Source of the DNA: UBA1205 sp045534635
GTDB lineage: Bacteria > Bacteroidota > Bacteroidia > Bacteroidales > WCHB1-69
Length of the DNA stretch: 19,991 nt
Direction of reading: 5' to 3'
Assembly: GCA_045534635.1 (NCBI GenBank)
Contig: JAZSKB010000026.1
Span: 1 to 19,991, forward strand
Shown: positions 6,880-15,831 of the stretch, in pieces
How the letters are laid out: every line of letters begins with the position of its first letter
Position numbering within the stretch: position 1 is the first letter of the stretch
The notes under the pieces: model-generated
Seen by the model: the letters and a program-made list of their open reading frames with translations, nothing else
Database searches by the model: none
What the model was told of the DNA's origin: nothing
Position numbers and translations under genes: made by a program

Positions 6880-7626
6880 ATGTTCGATTCAGACAATGAC
6901 TGCTGTACAAACGAAGAACTTCTGGTCAATCTATTTGACACTCTTCCTTGTATTGATGATGTTCCAGAGAATCATTTTATCAATATTTTTCACCCACAAT
7001 TTCCGTCAAACGAAGAAGGTATTGTTGCATTCGGTGGAGATATGTCAACCTCTCGCCTACTTGCTGCTTACGCTTCAGGAGTTTTTCCTATGCCAATTGA
7101 AGGTCTTCTTTTATGGTGGTCGTTTTTCCCTCGATTGATAATATTTCCAGAAAAAGCACATTTCTCTAAAAGTTTACTTCAAAAAATCAATACAAAAAAT
7201 TACGAAGTAAAAATTGATACCAATTTTAGAAGTGTTATTAAATATTGTCAGACTATACCTCGCCCATACGGCTGGATTACCGATGACGTTGTTGAGGCTT
7301 ATATTCAATTACATGATTTGGGATTTGCTCATAGTTTTGAAACTTATGAAAACAATAAATTAGTTGGTGGTCTTTATGGCGTAAGTATTGGAAAAATGTT
7401 TGCTGGAGAATCGATGTTTCATTTGCAAAACGATACATCAAAAATAGCCTTTTTTCATCTGATAAGATTTGCCCAACAGAACAACATACATTTTATTGAT
7501 TGTCAACAAGACTCAAAACATTTTAGACAATGGGGCGGAGAATTATTTGATAAAAACACCTTCAAAGTAATTTTAGAAAAGGCTATTGCAGAAGATAGTC
7601 TCATTGGGAAATGGAATATACTATAA
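6880..7626 (+). CDS. aat: Leucyl/phenylalanyl-tRNA--protein transferase
   Basis: This cytosolic enzyme adds Leu or Phe from aminoacyl-tRNA to N-terminal Arg or Lys of proteins, marking them for ClpS/ClpAP in the N-end rule pathway. The 248 residues carry the family hallmarks: EEGIVAFGGDMSTSRLLAAY (45-64), SGVFPMP, WITDDVVEAY (132-141), LVGGLYGVSIGKMFAGESMF (161-180) and FIDCQQ (205-210). By comparison with the E. coli enzyme, the Glu of GESMF and the Asp and Gln of IDCQ, implicated in catalysis, are kept. The normally strong WWSPDPR motif reads WWSFFPR here (79-85), and the HLxSLGA motif reads HFRQWGG. The N-terminus has a longer acidic lead, with DNDCC near its start, than many homologues. 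The ATG follows the thioredoxin gene stop by 2 bases. Confidence 0.92.
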   Translation: MFDSDNDCCTNEELLVNLFDTLPCIDDVPENHFINIFHPQFPSNEEGIVAFGGDMSTSRLLAAYASGVFPMPIEGLLLWWSFFPRLIIFPEKAHFSKSLLQKINTKNYEVKIDTNFRSVIKYCQTIPRPYGWITDDVVEAYIQLHDLGFAHSFETYENNKLVGGLYGVSIGKMFAGESMFHLQNDTSKIAFFHLIRFAQQNNIHFIDCQQDSKHFRQWGGELFDKNTFKVILEKAIAEDSLIGKWNIL

Positions 7627-7650
7627 AAAAATGTTATTTTTAGATTCATT

Positions 7651-8808
7651 ATGCACAACAAAGTAAAATACATCGCAAAAACATTTGCAGGTTTAGAACA
7701 TATCGCTGCTAAAGAATTGGAAAATTTTGGGGCAACAAATATAGAAGTACTCAAACGTGCTGTAAGCTTTTATGGCAACAAAGAACTATTGTATAAAACC
7801 AACTATTGTTGTCGAACAATTCTTAGAATATTACAACCTATTGCAGAATTTGAATTCAATTCAAACGAATCATTTTACAAAAATATTTTCAATATTCCTT
7901 TTGAAAATTTTCTAAACCCAGAAGGAACTTTTTGCATTCATTCTGTAATTAGTCAATCTATTTTTGATAACTCACAATATACCAGTCTATTAGCAAAAGA
8001 TGCTTTATGTGATAGATTTCGAGATATTTACAATTATCGTCCATCTGTAGATAAAGAAAATCCCGATTTATCTATTGATGTACATATATATATAAATAAA
8101 GCAACAATTTCATTAGATAGTTCTGGAGTATCATTACATCGTCGTGGATACAAAACCTCACGACATTATGCAGCACTCAACGAAGTTATGGCAGCGGGCT
8201 TAATTTCCTTATCAAACTGGGATAGCACTTGCAACCTTATTGATTTCATGTGTGGTTCTGGTACGATACTCATAGAAGCGGCAATGTATGCTCTGAATAT
8301 GCCTGCTGGATATTATCGTAATGAAGGCTATAGTTTTATGCAATGGAAAGATTTTGATGAACAATTATGGAACAATATCCGAAACGAAGCAGATAATAAC
8401 ATCAAAGAAGAATTACCTTGCAAAATATATGGTAGCGATGTTAACCATCGTTTTATTAAAGATTGCAAAATGAATATTGAAGCATTACGTTTAGATGACA
8501 TTATTACTTTATCGGTAGATTCTTTTGAAGAAACTTCACCAGAGGAAACGCCTTCTTTTGTTATTATCAATCCTCCGTATGGAGAAAGGTTAAAAATTGA
8601 AGAAATCGAACTTTTTTATCAAGCAATTGCCAATCATCTTAAGAAGAAATATACCAATTGTACCGTCGGAATTCTTACATCAAACAAACAAGCAATGAAG
8701 AATTTTGGACTACATTCTTCCCAAAAAATAACAATTTTCAACGCAAATTTAGAATGTTGCTTCTATATTTTTCATATTTATAAAGGAAGTAAAAAACAAT
8801 CCAAATAA
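7651..8808 (+). CDS. rlmL: THUMP-domain RNA guanine N2-methyltransferase, RlmL N-half/YpsC type
   Basis: This 385-residue enzyme resembles the N-terminal half of E. coli RlmL and the stand-alone YpsC-type proteins, which make m2G2445 in 23S rRNA. A ferredoxin-like/THUMP RNA-binding region covers about 1-158. Then come LHRRGYK (162-168), SAM motif I DFMCGSGT (198-205) followed by ILIEAA, an acidic motif GSDVN (261-265), and the catalytic NPPYGER (307-313) of N2-guanine methyltransferases. Motif I usually reads DPMCGSGT, so Phe199 replaces a nearly invariant Pro. The RlmK half of the fused E. coli protein is absent, as is normal outside gamma-proteobacteria. The rRNA target is inferred from family membership. 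It begins 24 bases after aat and probably shares its transcript. Confidence 0.85.
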   Translation: MHNKVKYIAKTFAGLEHIAAKELENFGATNIEVLKRAVSFYGNKELLYKTNYCCRTILRILQPIAEFEFNSNESFYKNIFNIPFENFLNPEGTFCIHSVISQSIFDNSQYTSLLAKDALCDRFRDIYNYRPSVDKENPDLSIDVHIYINKATISLDSSGVSLHRRGYKTSRHYAALNEVMAAGLISLSNWDSTCNLIDFMCGSGTILIEAAMYALNMPAGYYRNEGYSFMQWKDFDEQLWNNIRNEADNNIKEELPCKIYGSDVNHRFIKDCKMNIEALRLDDIITLSVDSFEETSPEETPSFVIINPPYGERLKIEEIELFYQAIANHLKKKYTNCTVGILTSNKQAMKNFGLHSSQKITIFNANLECCFYIFHIYKGSKKQSK

Positions 8809-8924
8809 ATCACTAAATAACTGAATATAAATACTTTATAAACACAAAAACCGAACAATATTATCTTATTTTCAACCTATCAAATAGAAAAAAATGCAAT
8901 TATTAGAAAAATAATCGTCATAAA

Positions 8925-8957
8925 TTGCAAAATATATCAATAATTTTGCTACTTTTG
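8925..8957 (+). promoter_or_regulatory. Promoter of ppiD
   Basis: TTG (8925-8927) and TACTTTTG (8950-8957) are separated by 22 bases, within the range reported for Bacteroidota. The -7 box matches TAnnTTTG and again continues into GCAAA. Transcription would start near 8961, about 55 bases ahead of the ATG. The rest of 8809-9015 is A/T-rich with no recognisable element. Confidence 0.6.
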
Positions 8958-9003
8958 CAAACTAATTTTTAATAATTTTTATAGATTTTTTTTAACTAAA
9001 CTG

Positions 9004-9008
9004 TAAGG
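9004..9008 (+). promoter_or_regulatory. Ribosome binding site of ppiD
   Basis: TAAGGA followed by seven A residues precedes the ATG at 9016. This purine-rich site at normal spacing is the clearest Shine-Dalgarno-like sequence in the window, where most starts have none. Confidence 0.5.
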
Positions 9009-9015
9009 AAAAAAA

Positions 9016-11148
9016 ATGGCAGCAATAGGCACTATTAGAAAACATTCAACATTGTTATTGATTATTGTAGCACTTGCTTTGTTAGCATTCATCTTGGGTG
9101 ACTTAAGCAGGACAGGAGGAAATTCAAAAACACAAGACCAATTTATTAGGGTAGGTAAAGACAATATTTCCTATACGGAGTATATGCGTCAATACAATGG
9201 TTACAAAGACATTATGCGTAATCGAGAAGGTCGCAACCTATCTCCAGAAGAAGATTTTCAAATCGGAACACAAGTTTTTGAAACAATTGTAGATTCTATC
9301 CTTTTGGCAAAAGAATCAAGTTATTTAGGTATTACAATTACAGCAGAAGAACTTCGAGACTTGGTTGCAGGTCCTAACGCTCACCAATATGCTCAAAATT
9401 TCTTCTCAGATGGTACATCTTATAATATGCAATTGGCAAATCAATTCCTTGATAATATGGACCAATATGACACAACAGCTGTTAATCAATATATGGAATT
9501 GGAAAGATATATAGAAAGAGAAGCAGAAGTTAATAAGTATTTCAACTTGTTGACCAAATCATTCTATACTCCCAAAGCGTTAATAAAAAAATTACAAGAA
9601 GAAAATTTGCTTAAAGCAGAAATCAATTTGATACAAGTACCTTATAGTCACGAATCTGTAAGTGATGACAAAATTACAGTTACAGATAAAGACATTGAAA
9701 ATTGGTATGAAGATAACAAATTCCGTTTCAAACAAGACAAAGAATACCGCGAAGTAGAATATGTTATCTTCCGTATAGAACCATCTGCTGAAGATTTACA
9801 AAACATTGAAAATAATGTTAATGAAATGTTTGCAGAATTTTCAACAACAGAAAGACCTCAAGATTTTATCAATAGAATGATAGATTCTAAATACGATAGC
9901 ACATATTTCAAACAAGGCGAATTACCAGAAAGTTTGGACACTGTTTTATTTAACGCTCCTGCGGGAACATTGGTTGCTCCATTTATAGAAAACAATATGT
10001 GGACATTTGCAAAACTATTAAATGCAAATTCTCGTCCAGATTCTATCAATGTAAGTTTCCTTTTCATCAGTGATTTTGGCGTTGAAGGCAATTCTCGCAC
10101 TAAAGCAGAAGCAGAAGCAAAGGTTGATAGTGCATTTACAGCACTCAAAAATGGAACAGATTTTTATACTGTCGCCACATCTTTTTCAGATATTCCAATA
10201 GAAAACCAACCAGATTCTGGAAAAGTATGGTTAATTGATGGCAATAGCGATGGTCAATTGTTTTTCGACACTTTATACAATAGTAATCAAGGTAGCATTC
10301 TTAAATATGCTTATCGTGGTGGTACTTATATTTTCCAAATTAATGAAAAAACAGAAGCAATTCGCAAAATTCAAGTAGCAATAGGTAAAAAAGAAATCGC
10401 AGCTTCTCAAGAAACTATAGATAACATTGAAAGCCAAGCAAATACATTTGCTAATGGATTAAATTCTGTAGAATCTTTCAACAAAGCAGTAGCGGATAAA
10501 AATTTAGATAAACGTTCTTTTGAAAGAGTTGAAGCCATGACTTATTCTTTACCGGGTATTACCTCTTCAAACAGAGATATTATTCGTTGGATTTACGATG
10601 ACAAAACAAAAGAAGGTAACGTTTCTTCTGTATTTTCTACTGGCGAAGCATTTGTTGTAGTTGTTCTTAAAAACATTTTACCAGAAGGATATACTTCTTT
10701 GAAACAAGAACAATTTAAATCATATTGCGAAAATATGGCAAAACGCGACAAAAAAGCAAATTTATTAGAAACAGAACTCAATCAAGCAATTAAATCAGGA
10801 AATAAACTTGAAACACTTGCAACAAAATACAATACTAATGTAGAACAAGCAACAATTGCTTTTGGAGATAGAAACTTTTCTCATTATGGTCCAGAAGATA
10901 AACTTATTGGTAAACTATTAGGACAAAAAGCAAATACAACTCAAGTTTATACTGGAGAAATGGGGGTATATGTAATCACGATAAATAAAGTAGATGTTCC
11001 AACAATAGACGTAAAAACAGATGATGAATCTCTCAACTCTATTGCACAACAACAATCTATGATGTGGCAAAATAGAATTCAAAGTTCTCTTACCAATACT
11101 TTGAAAAAAATGGTAAAAGTTGAAGATAATCGTGCATTAGTATTTTAA
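9016..11148 (+). CDS. PpiD-type periplasmic folding factor (SurA_N / parvulin family)
   Basis: This 710-residue protein is anchored by a single N-terminal membrane segment (about 11-28, STLLLIIVALALLAFILGDL) with the rest in the periplasm. The N-terminal region (to about 210) is the SurA/PpiD chaperone domain, recognisable from VGKDNISYTEYMRQY and the helical FETIVDSILLAKES. A degenerate parvulin-type peptidyl-prolyl isomerase domain lies near 340-450 (VSFLFISDFG, LKNGTDFYTVATSFSD, SGKVWLIDG), followed by another helical arm. E. coli PpiD is also catalytically weak and acts as a chaperone at the SecYEG exit, so a holdase role for newly exported proteins is likely. Length is normal for Bacteroidota. 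It has its own promoter and a Shine-Dalgarno-like AAGGA. A small lipoprotein gene follows after 26 bases. Confidence 0.85.
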   Translation: MAAIGTIRKHSTLLLIIVALALLAFILGDLSRTGGNSKTQDQFIRVGKDNISYTEYMRQYNGYKDIMRNREGRNLSPEEDFQIGTQVFETIVDSILLAKESSYLGITITAEELRDLVAGPNAHQYAQNFFSDGTSYNMQLANQFLDNMDQYDTTAVNQYMELERYIEREAEVNKYFNLLTKSFYTPKALIKKLQEENLLKAEINLIQVPYSHESVSDDKITVTDKDIENWYEDNKFRFKQDKEYREVEYVIFRIEPSAEDLQNIENNVNEMFAEFSTTERPQDFINRMIDSKYDSTYFKQGELPESLDTVLFNAPAGTLVAPFIENNMWTFAKLLNANSRPDSINVSFLFISDFGVEGNSRTKAEAEAKVDSAFTALKNGTDFYTVATSFSDIPIENQPDSGKVWLIDGNSDGQLFFDTLYNSNQGSILKYAYRGGTYIFQINEKTEAIRKIQVAIGKKEIAASQETIDNIESQANTFANGLNSVESFNKAVADKNLDKRSFERVEAMTYSLPGITSSNRDIIRWIYDDKTKEGNVSSVFSTGEAFVVVVLKNILPEGYTSLKQEQFKSYCENMAKRDKKANLLETELNQAIKSGNKLETLATKYNTNVEQATIAFGDRNFSHYGPEDKLIGKLLGQKANTTQVYTGEMGVYVITINKVDVPTIDVKTDDESLNSIAQQQSMMWQNRIQSSLTNTLKKMVKVEDNRALVF

Positions 11149-11174
11149 TATTTATGAATTTAATTTTTTTTAAT

Positions 11175-11684
11175 ATGAAAAAGTATATCATTATAGCATT
11201 CGCATTTGTTGCATTCACAATGGTAAGTTGCGACAAAAACAAACCAGAAGAGGTAGTTGAACAATATTTTACTTACTTCTATCAAGGAGAATTTGACAAA
11301 ATACAAGAAATTGTATTAGAAGAACATCGTGAATATTATCATCTTTTGAATAATTTGATGAAACAAGAGGCAGAAAATACAACTACTCCATTAAATATAG
11401 ATGTAAAAGTTTCAGACATTCAATGTAACAGCGAAAATGATACGCTTACAATTTGTGAATGTATGGTTTCTATTTTAGATACTACAATAAGCGAGACTGC
11501 TGAAACAGAAAAACATGTTCTTCAATTGAAAAAAGTTGACCGCGTATGGCTGGTTGACCAAGGTAAAGAGGCTCCTTCTGGAGGTTCTAACGAAAACGAA
11601 GCACAAATGCCTACAGAAGAAGAACCTGTTCCTGAGGATATGGAAAATATAGAATCCTCTGAAGAAACAGTTGACAACGAGTAA
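11175..11684 (+). CDS. Small lipoprotein with DUF4878-like fold and acidic tail
   Basis: This 169-residue protein has a type II signal peptide, MKKYIIIAFAFVAFTMVSC, with lipobox MVSC and lipidated Cys19. The body begins with DKNKPEEVVEQYFTYFYQGEFDKI, the pattern of NTF2/DUF4878-like lipoproteins, and has a DKVxRVWLVD-like strand near its end (LKKVDRVWLVDQGK). The last 30 residues are strongly acidic (EAQMPTEEEPVPEDMENIES and on) and probably disordered. Function is unknown; it is envelope-located. The Met at 11175 is preferred over one 21 bases upstream because it gives a standard signal peptide. It follows ppiD closely and probably shares its transcript. The stop is doubled (TAATAA) and followed by a hairpin. 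Confidence 0.75.
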   Translation: MKKYIIIAFAFVAFTMVSCDKNKPEEVVEQYFTYFYQGEFDKIQEIVLEEHREYYHLLNNLMKQEAENTTTPLNIDVKVSDIQCNSENDTLTICECMVSILDTTISETAETEKHVLQLKKVDRVWLVDQGKEAPSGGSNENEAQMPTEEEPVPEDMENIESSEETVDNE

Positions 11685-11702
11685 TAAATACCTAATTTAT
11701 AT

Positions 11703-11731
11703 AGCTGTTTGAAATTCAAACAGCTTTTTTT
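11703..11731 (+). terminator. Intrinsic terminator between the lipoprotein gene and the YiiX-like gene
   Basis: A 9-bp stem, AGCTGTTTG (11703-11711) with CAAACAGCT (11717-11725), closes loop AAATT and is followed by seven T residues. The T-run ends at 11731 and the ATG of the next gene is at 11732, with no space for a separate promoter or leader. Confidence 0.8.
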
Positions 11732-12394
11732 ATGAAACGACGTATAATAGTTTTCTTTGCTTTATTCTTGATTTTATGTTTTATATTCTTATGTATTAAG
11801 AAGAAACAACAAAATATAAAATTTCAAGAAAATAACAACAATTATTATCTTTCTCCACAAGAAAAAACATTGTTACAAGAAGGAGATATTATTCTTCGAC
11901 ATGGTTTTGGACTTATTAGCGATGCTATTACAAAATTTTCAAACGACACCTACCCTATTTCTCATTGTGGAGTTATCGTATTCGACAACGATAGTTCTAT
12001 AGCGGTTGTACATACGGTATCGAACTCTCTTGTTGAAATTGATGGAATGCAAAAAGATAATTTAGATAAATTTGTGAAAGATAGTCATTTGGGGTCTATT
12101 ATTGTTGTACGCTATCGCTATAAAGATTCTATTTCCAACAAAAAAATTGCTCAACAAACAAAGTTATATTTACAAAAAGAAATTCCATTTGATGATAAAT
12201 TTGATTTTCAAGATAGTAGTGAGTTTTTCTGTACAGAGATGATTTGGAGGATATTTTACAAGGCATTGAACGTCAATATTTTTAATACATCAAACAAAGA
12301 AACTTACAATGCTATGCAATTTTCTCCTTTTCTTGATACTACAAATTTTCAAATAATAATCAACCATTTTGATACATTAGTGTATGGAGATTAA
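11732..12394 (+). CDS. YiiX-like permuted NlpC/P60 papain-fold hydrolase
   Basis: This 220-residue protein has an N-terminal membrane anchor (MKRR, then hydrophobic to about residue 22) and a domain of the YiiX/YaeF type (peptidase C92, circularly permuted NlpC/P60 fold). The expected catalytic histidine is His78 in SHCGV, followed by the strand-forming IVF, and the nucleophile is Cys167 in FFCTEMIWRIF, the order seen in permuted members. LLQEGDIILRHGFGLISDAI (47-66) is the typical domain start. Relatives are amidases or peptidases acting on cell wall or lipid-linked substrates; the substrate here is unknown. The ATG directly follows a terminator T-run, and the 3' end overlaps mfd by 11 bases, so expression depends on read-through or on an unseen promoter. 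Confidence 0.85.
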   Translation: MKRRIIVFFALFLILCFIFLCIKKKQQNIKFQENNNNYYLSPQEKTLLQEGDIILRHGFGLISDAITKFSNDTYPISHCGVIVFDNDSSIAVVHTVSNSLVEIDGMQKDNLDKFVKDSHLGSIIVVRYRYKDSISNKKIAQQTKLYLQKEIPFDDKFDFQDSSEFFCTEMIWRIFYKALNVNIFNTSNKETYNAMQFSPFLDTTNFQIIINHFDTLVYGD

Positions 12395-15300
12395 TCAATT
12401 ATTAAAGACCTATCGTTCAAGTAGTAAATGTCAAGAATTGCTATCGGCAATCAATAAATTCCAGCCACTACGAGCACATCTATTAAATTTACGTGGCAGT
12501 ACCAAATCTATCTATTTAGCGACTATTGAACAATCTATTCAAGGTACACACCTTTGTATTTTTCCTGATAAAGAAACAGCAGCCTTTTTCTTTGGAGATT
12601 TAGAACAACTTCAACAAGAATACAATAAAGATTTCAAAAATAGAGATATCCTTTTTTTAGCAACTGAAAACCATAACAAAACAACAAATGAACAATTCAA
12701 TCGTTTTTTAAGAAGTACTATTTTTCAAAAGATAAATGATAATGAACACATTGTTGTCATCACTTATGCAGAAGCATTATGTGAAAAAGTAGCAGATTTT
12801 CGTATCGCACAAAAAAATAGTATCTTTTTGAAAGTAGGACAAAACTATTTAATGGACGATTTGATAGAAGAATTGACAACTATTGGATTTGAATATGTTG
12901 ATTATGTCATTTCTCCGGGACAATATACCATACGAGGTGGACTTATTGATGTTTTTTCTTTTTCCAATGAGTTTCCTATCCGCATTGAATTTTCGGATAA
13001 CATTATCAAATCTTTACGATACTTTGATTTAGAGAGTCAACTCACAAAATCATCTACAGATATTATTCGCATTCTGCCTGATGCTCAAAATATTAGCAAT
13101 GAAAACAACATCACTATTTTTGATTTTATTCCTAAAAATTCATACATTTGGATTGACGATATTGAAGAATGTGAACGTAATCTAAAAAAAATACATACTC
13201 AACAATTAAATAAAGAAAATCCTACTTCTTATTTAACAATTGATGAATTTAAACATAATATTCTAAAATACAATATTTTAGAATATGGTAAAAATCATTA
13301 TACAACTGCTAATATTGAAATAAGTTTCAATACGGAAAATCAATTAGCATATAACAAACAATTTCATTTGCTTATAAATCAATGGATTGAACATTATCAT
13401 AAAGGGATAAAAAATATATTTAGTTCTACAAATGAAAATCAAGCCATTCGTTTGAGAAATATCGTTCGAGATATACTTGGCAACGATGAAGCATTTAGCA
13501 ATTATAATGCCGAAGACAAATATCGTTTTGAAACAGAAATGGTTGAATATGTCAACTATCCATTACACGAAGGATTTATTGATGCAGATGTAGATATCGC
13601 ATTTTATACCGACCACCAAGTTTTCAATCGTTATCACCGCTACAAAATAGAAGACAAATACAAAAAAAACGAATCTATAACTTTAAAAGAATTGTATGAC
13701 CTCAAACCCGGTGATTATATCACACATATTGACCATGGCATAGGACAATATGCTGGTTTAGAAAAAATTAACATCGGAGGAAAACAACAAGAAGCCATTA
13801 AAATTATTTACAAAGGAAATGATGTTCTTTACATAAGCATACATTCTTTACATCGTATTGCCAAATATTCAGGAAAAGATGGTTTATCGCCTACCCTCAC
13901 CCGATTAGGTAGCAATACTTGGAACAAAATAAAAGAAAAAACAAAAAATAAAGTTAAAGAACTCGTATTTGATTTAACAAAATTGTATGCTCAACGCAAA
14001 GCAAGCGAAGGATTTGCATTTTCAGCAGACAATTATATGCAAAATGAATTAGAAGCCTCGTTTATCTACGAAGATACTCCCGACCAATTGAAAGCAACTC
14101 GCGAAGTAAAAAAAGATATGGAAGCCAATTATCCAATGGATAGGCTTATTTGCGGAGATGTTGGATTTGGGAAAACAGAAATTGCTATTCGTGCTGCTTT
14201 CAAAGCAGTTTGTGACAACAAACAAGTAGCAATTTTGGTTCCGACAACAATATTATCTTTACAACATTATAATACTTTTAGAGATAGATTGGCTAATTTT
14301 CCTTGTAGTATTGATTATATCAATCGTTTTCGTAGTGCAAAAGAACAAAAACAAGTTTTAGAACGTTTACAAACTGGAAAATTAGATATTCTTATTGGCA
14401 CTCATCGTTTACTTGGCAAAGATGTCAAATTCAATGATTTAGGATTGTTAATTATTGATGAAGAACAAAAATTTGGTGTTGGAGCAAAAGAAAAATTACG
14501 TCAATTAAAAGTTAACGTTGACACACTAACATTAACAGCAACCCCTATTCCCCGCACATTACAATTTTCATTAATGGGTGCTCGAGATATTTCCATTATG
14601 AGAACACCACCTTTAAATAGGTATCCTATCGAAACCACTGTTTCTGTTTTCAACGAAGAAACTTTATTTTCCGCTATCGAATACGAAGTTTTTCGAGGTG
14701 GACAAGTTTTTGTAGTTCACAATCGAATTGATAATATCAATGATATTGCAGGTTTGATACAATCACATTTTCCTAATCAAAATGTAGGTATTGCTCACGG
14801 ACAAATGGAAGGAAATAAATTGGAGAAAATTATGCTGGATTTTATTGATGGACATTTCGATATACTTGTTTGTACCACTATTATAGAATCTGGGCTTGAT
14901 ATTCCAAATGCAAATACTATAATCATTAATGAAGCACAAAATTACGGTTTAAGCGAATTGCACCAACTTCGTGGTCGTGTTGGAAGAAAAAACAAAAAAG
15001 CATTTTGTTATTTACTCATTCCTCCTATTGATACGCTATCAGATATTGCACACAAAAGACTAAATGCTATTGAAGAATATTCTGACATTGGTAGCGGATT
15101 CAATATTGCTATGCGAGATTTAGACATTCGCGGGGCTGGAAATTTATTGGGTGCCGAACAAAGTGGTTTTATTACTGAAATTGGTTTTGAGATGTATCAA
15201 AAAATATTAGAAGAAGCGATTGAAGAGTTTCACAATGAAAACATTTCAGATAGTGAACAAAACAACAATCAAACATTTTCAAAAGAATGTATTATAGAAA

Positions 15301-15743
15301 CCGACCTTGAATTATTTATTCCTGATACATACGTTTTTGGCAGTAACGAACGATTTGCTCTTTACAAAACACTCAATCAACTTACAGAAGAAGAAGATTT
15401 AGAAAAATATAAAAACGATTTAATTGACAGATTTGGAACTATTCCTATTCAAACACAAGAATTGATACAATCCATACGATTGAGAAGTATTGCCAAGAAA
15501 ATCGGTTTTGAGAAAATTGTTCTTAAACAAGGAAAAATGACTGGTTATTTTATTACTCAACAAACATCAAATTATTACGATAGTCCTCAATTTTCACACA
15601 TTCTCAATCATTTACAATTAAATCCTCAAAGTTGTTATATGCGAGAATACACCGACAAACTTACCCTCACATTTAACAATGTGAATTGCGTAGAAAAAGC
15701 ATTTTCGTTGCTTAGTAATTTGTTATATATACCGACAGAATAA
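12384..15743 (+). CDS. mfd: Transcription-repair coupling factor Mfd
   Basis: Mfd is the cytosolic translocase that removes RNA polymerase stalled at DNA lesions and recruits UvrA. The 1119 residues carry the full architecture. UvrB-like domains occupy about 1-330 (GQYTIRGGLIDVFSF). An RNA-polymerase-interacting CarD-like domain starts near 437 (LKPGDYITHIDHGIGQY). The RecG-like motor has Walker A GDVGFGKTE (about 590), DEEQKFGV (about 692), TLTATPIPRTLQ (about 715), IESGLDIPNANT (about 833) and QLRGRVGR (about 861), which includes the TRG translocation motif region. The C-terminal TRCF domain ends at the stop. Length is normal, and the motor motifs examined are intact. The ATG overlaps the 3' end of the YiiX-like gene by 11 bases in another frame, which suggests translational coupling. 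Confidence 0.97.
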   Translation: MEINQLLKTYRSSSKCQELLSAINKFQPLRAHLLNLRGSTKSIYLATIEQSIQGTHLCIFPDKETAAFFFGDLEQLQQEYNKDFKNRDILFLATENHNKTTNEQFNRFLRSTIFQKINDNEHIVVITYAEALCEKVADFRIAQKNSIFLKVGQNYLMDDLIEELTTIGFEYVDYVISPGQYTIRGGLIDVFSFSNEFPIRIEFSDNIIKSLRYFDLESQLTKSSTDIIRILPDAQNISNENNITIFDFIPKNSYIWIDDIEECERNLKKIHTQQLNKENPTSYLTIDEFKHNILKYNILEYGKNHYTTANIEISFNTENQLAYNKQFHLLINQWIEHYHKGIKNIFSSTNENQAIRLRNIVRDILGNDEAFSNYNAEDKYRFETEMVEYVNYPLHEGFIDADVDIAFYTDHQVFNRYHRYKIEDKYKKNESITLKELYDLKPGDYITHIDHGIGQYAGLEKINIGGKQQEAIKIIYKGNDVLYISIHSLHRIAKYSGKDGLSPTLTRLGSNTWNKIKEKTKNKVKELVFDLTKLYAQRKASEGFAFSADNYMQNELEASFIYEDTPDQLKATREVKKDMEANYPMDRLICGDVGFGKTEIAIRAAFKAVCDNKQVAILVPTTILSLQHYNTFRDRLANFPCSIDYINRFRSAKEQKQVLERLQTGKLDILIGTHRLLGKDVKFNDLGLLIIDEEQKFGVGAKEKLRQLKVNVDTLTLTATPIPRTLQFSLMGARDISIMRTPPLNRYPIETTVSVFNEETLFSAIEYEVFRGGQVFVVHNRIDNINDIAGLIQSHFPNQNVGIAHGQMEGNKLEKIMLDFIDGHFDILVCTTIIESGLDIPNANTIIINEAQNYGLSELHQLRGRVGRKNKKAFCYLLIPPIDTLSDIAHKRLNAIEEYSDIGSGFNIAMRDLDIRGAGNLLGAEQSGFITEIGFEMYQKILEEAIEEFHNENISDSEQNNNQTFSKECIIETDLELFIPDTYVFGSNERFALYKTLNQLTEEEDLEKYKNDLIDRFGTIPIQTQELIQSIRLRSIAKKIGFEKIVLKQGKMTGYFITQQTSNYYDSPQFSHILNHLQLNPQSCYMREYTDKLTLTFNNVNCVEKAFSLLSNLLYIPTE

Positions 15744-15774
15744 AAATTGTAATTAAAATTTATCGCACACAATA

Positions 15775-15788
15775 TTTTTTTTTTTTTT
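15775..15788 (+). repeat. T14 homopolymer tract upstream of porW
   Basis: Fourteen consecutive T residues lie 32 bases after the mfd stop and 43 bases before the porW start. A weak, bulged inverted repeat (AAAAATTGT with ACAATATTTTT, 18-base loop) precedes it, so it may be part of a poor terminator. No TAnnTTTG box is found anywhere between the two genes. Confidence 0.8.
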
Positions 15789-15831
15789 ACGTTAATTGAA
15801 TTTAAAAATAATAATTTAACACAAGATAGTA

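Noticed and set aside
6896..7138. 80-residue open frame inside aat
   Set aside because: It is out of frame with a well-recognised aat and has no family features of its own.
15746..15788. Confident intrinsic terminator after mfd
   Set aside because: The stem is short, A/T-only and bulged with an 18-base loop; only the T14 run is convincing, so it is reported as a repeat.
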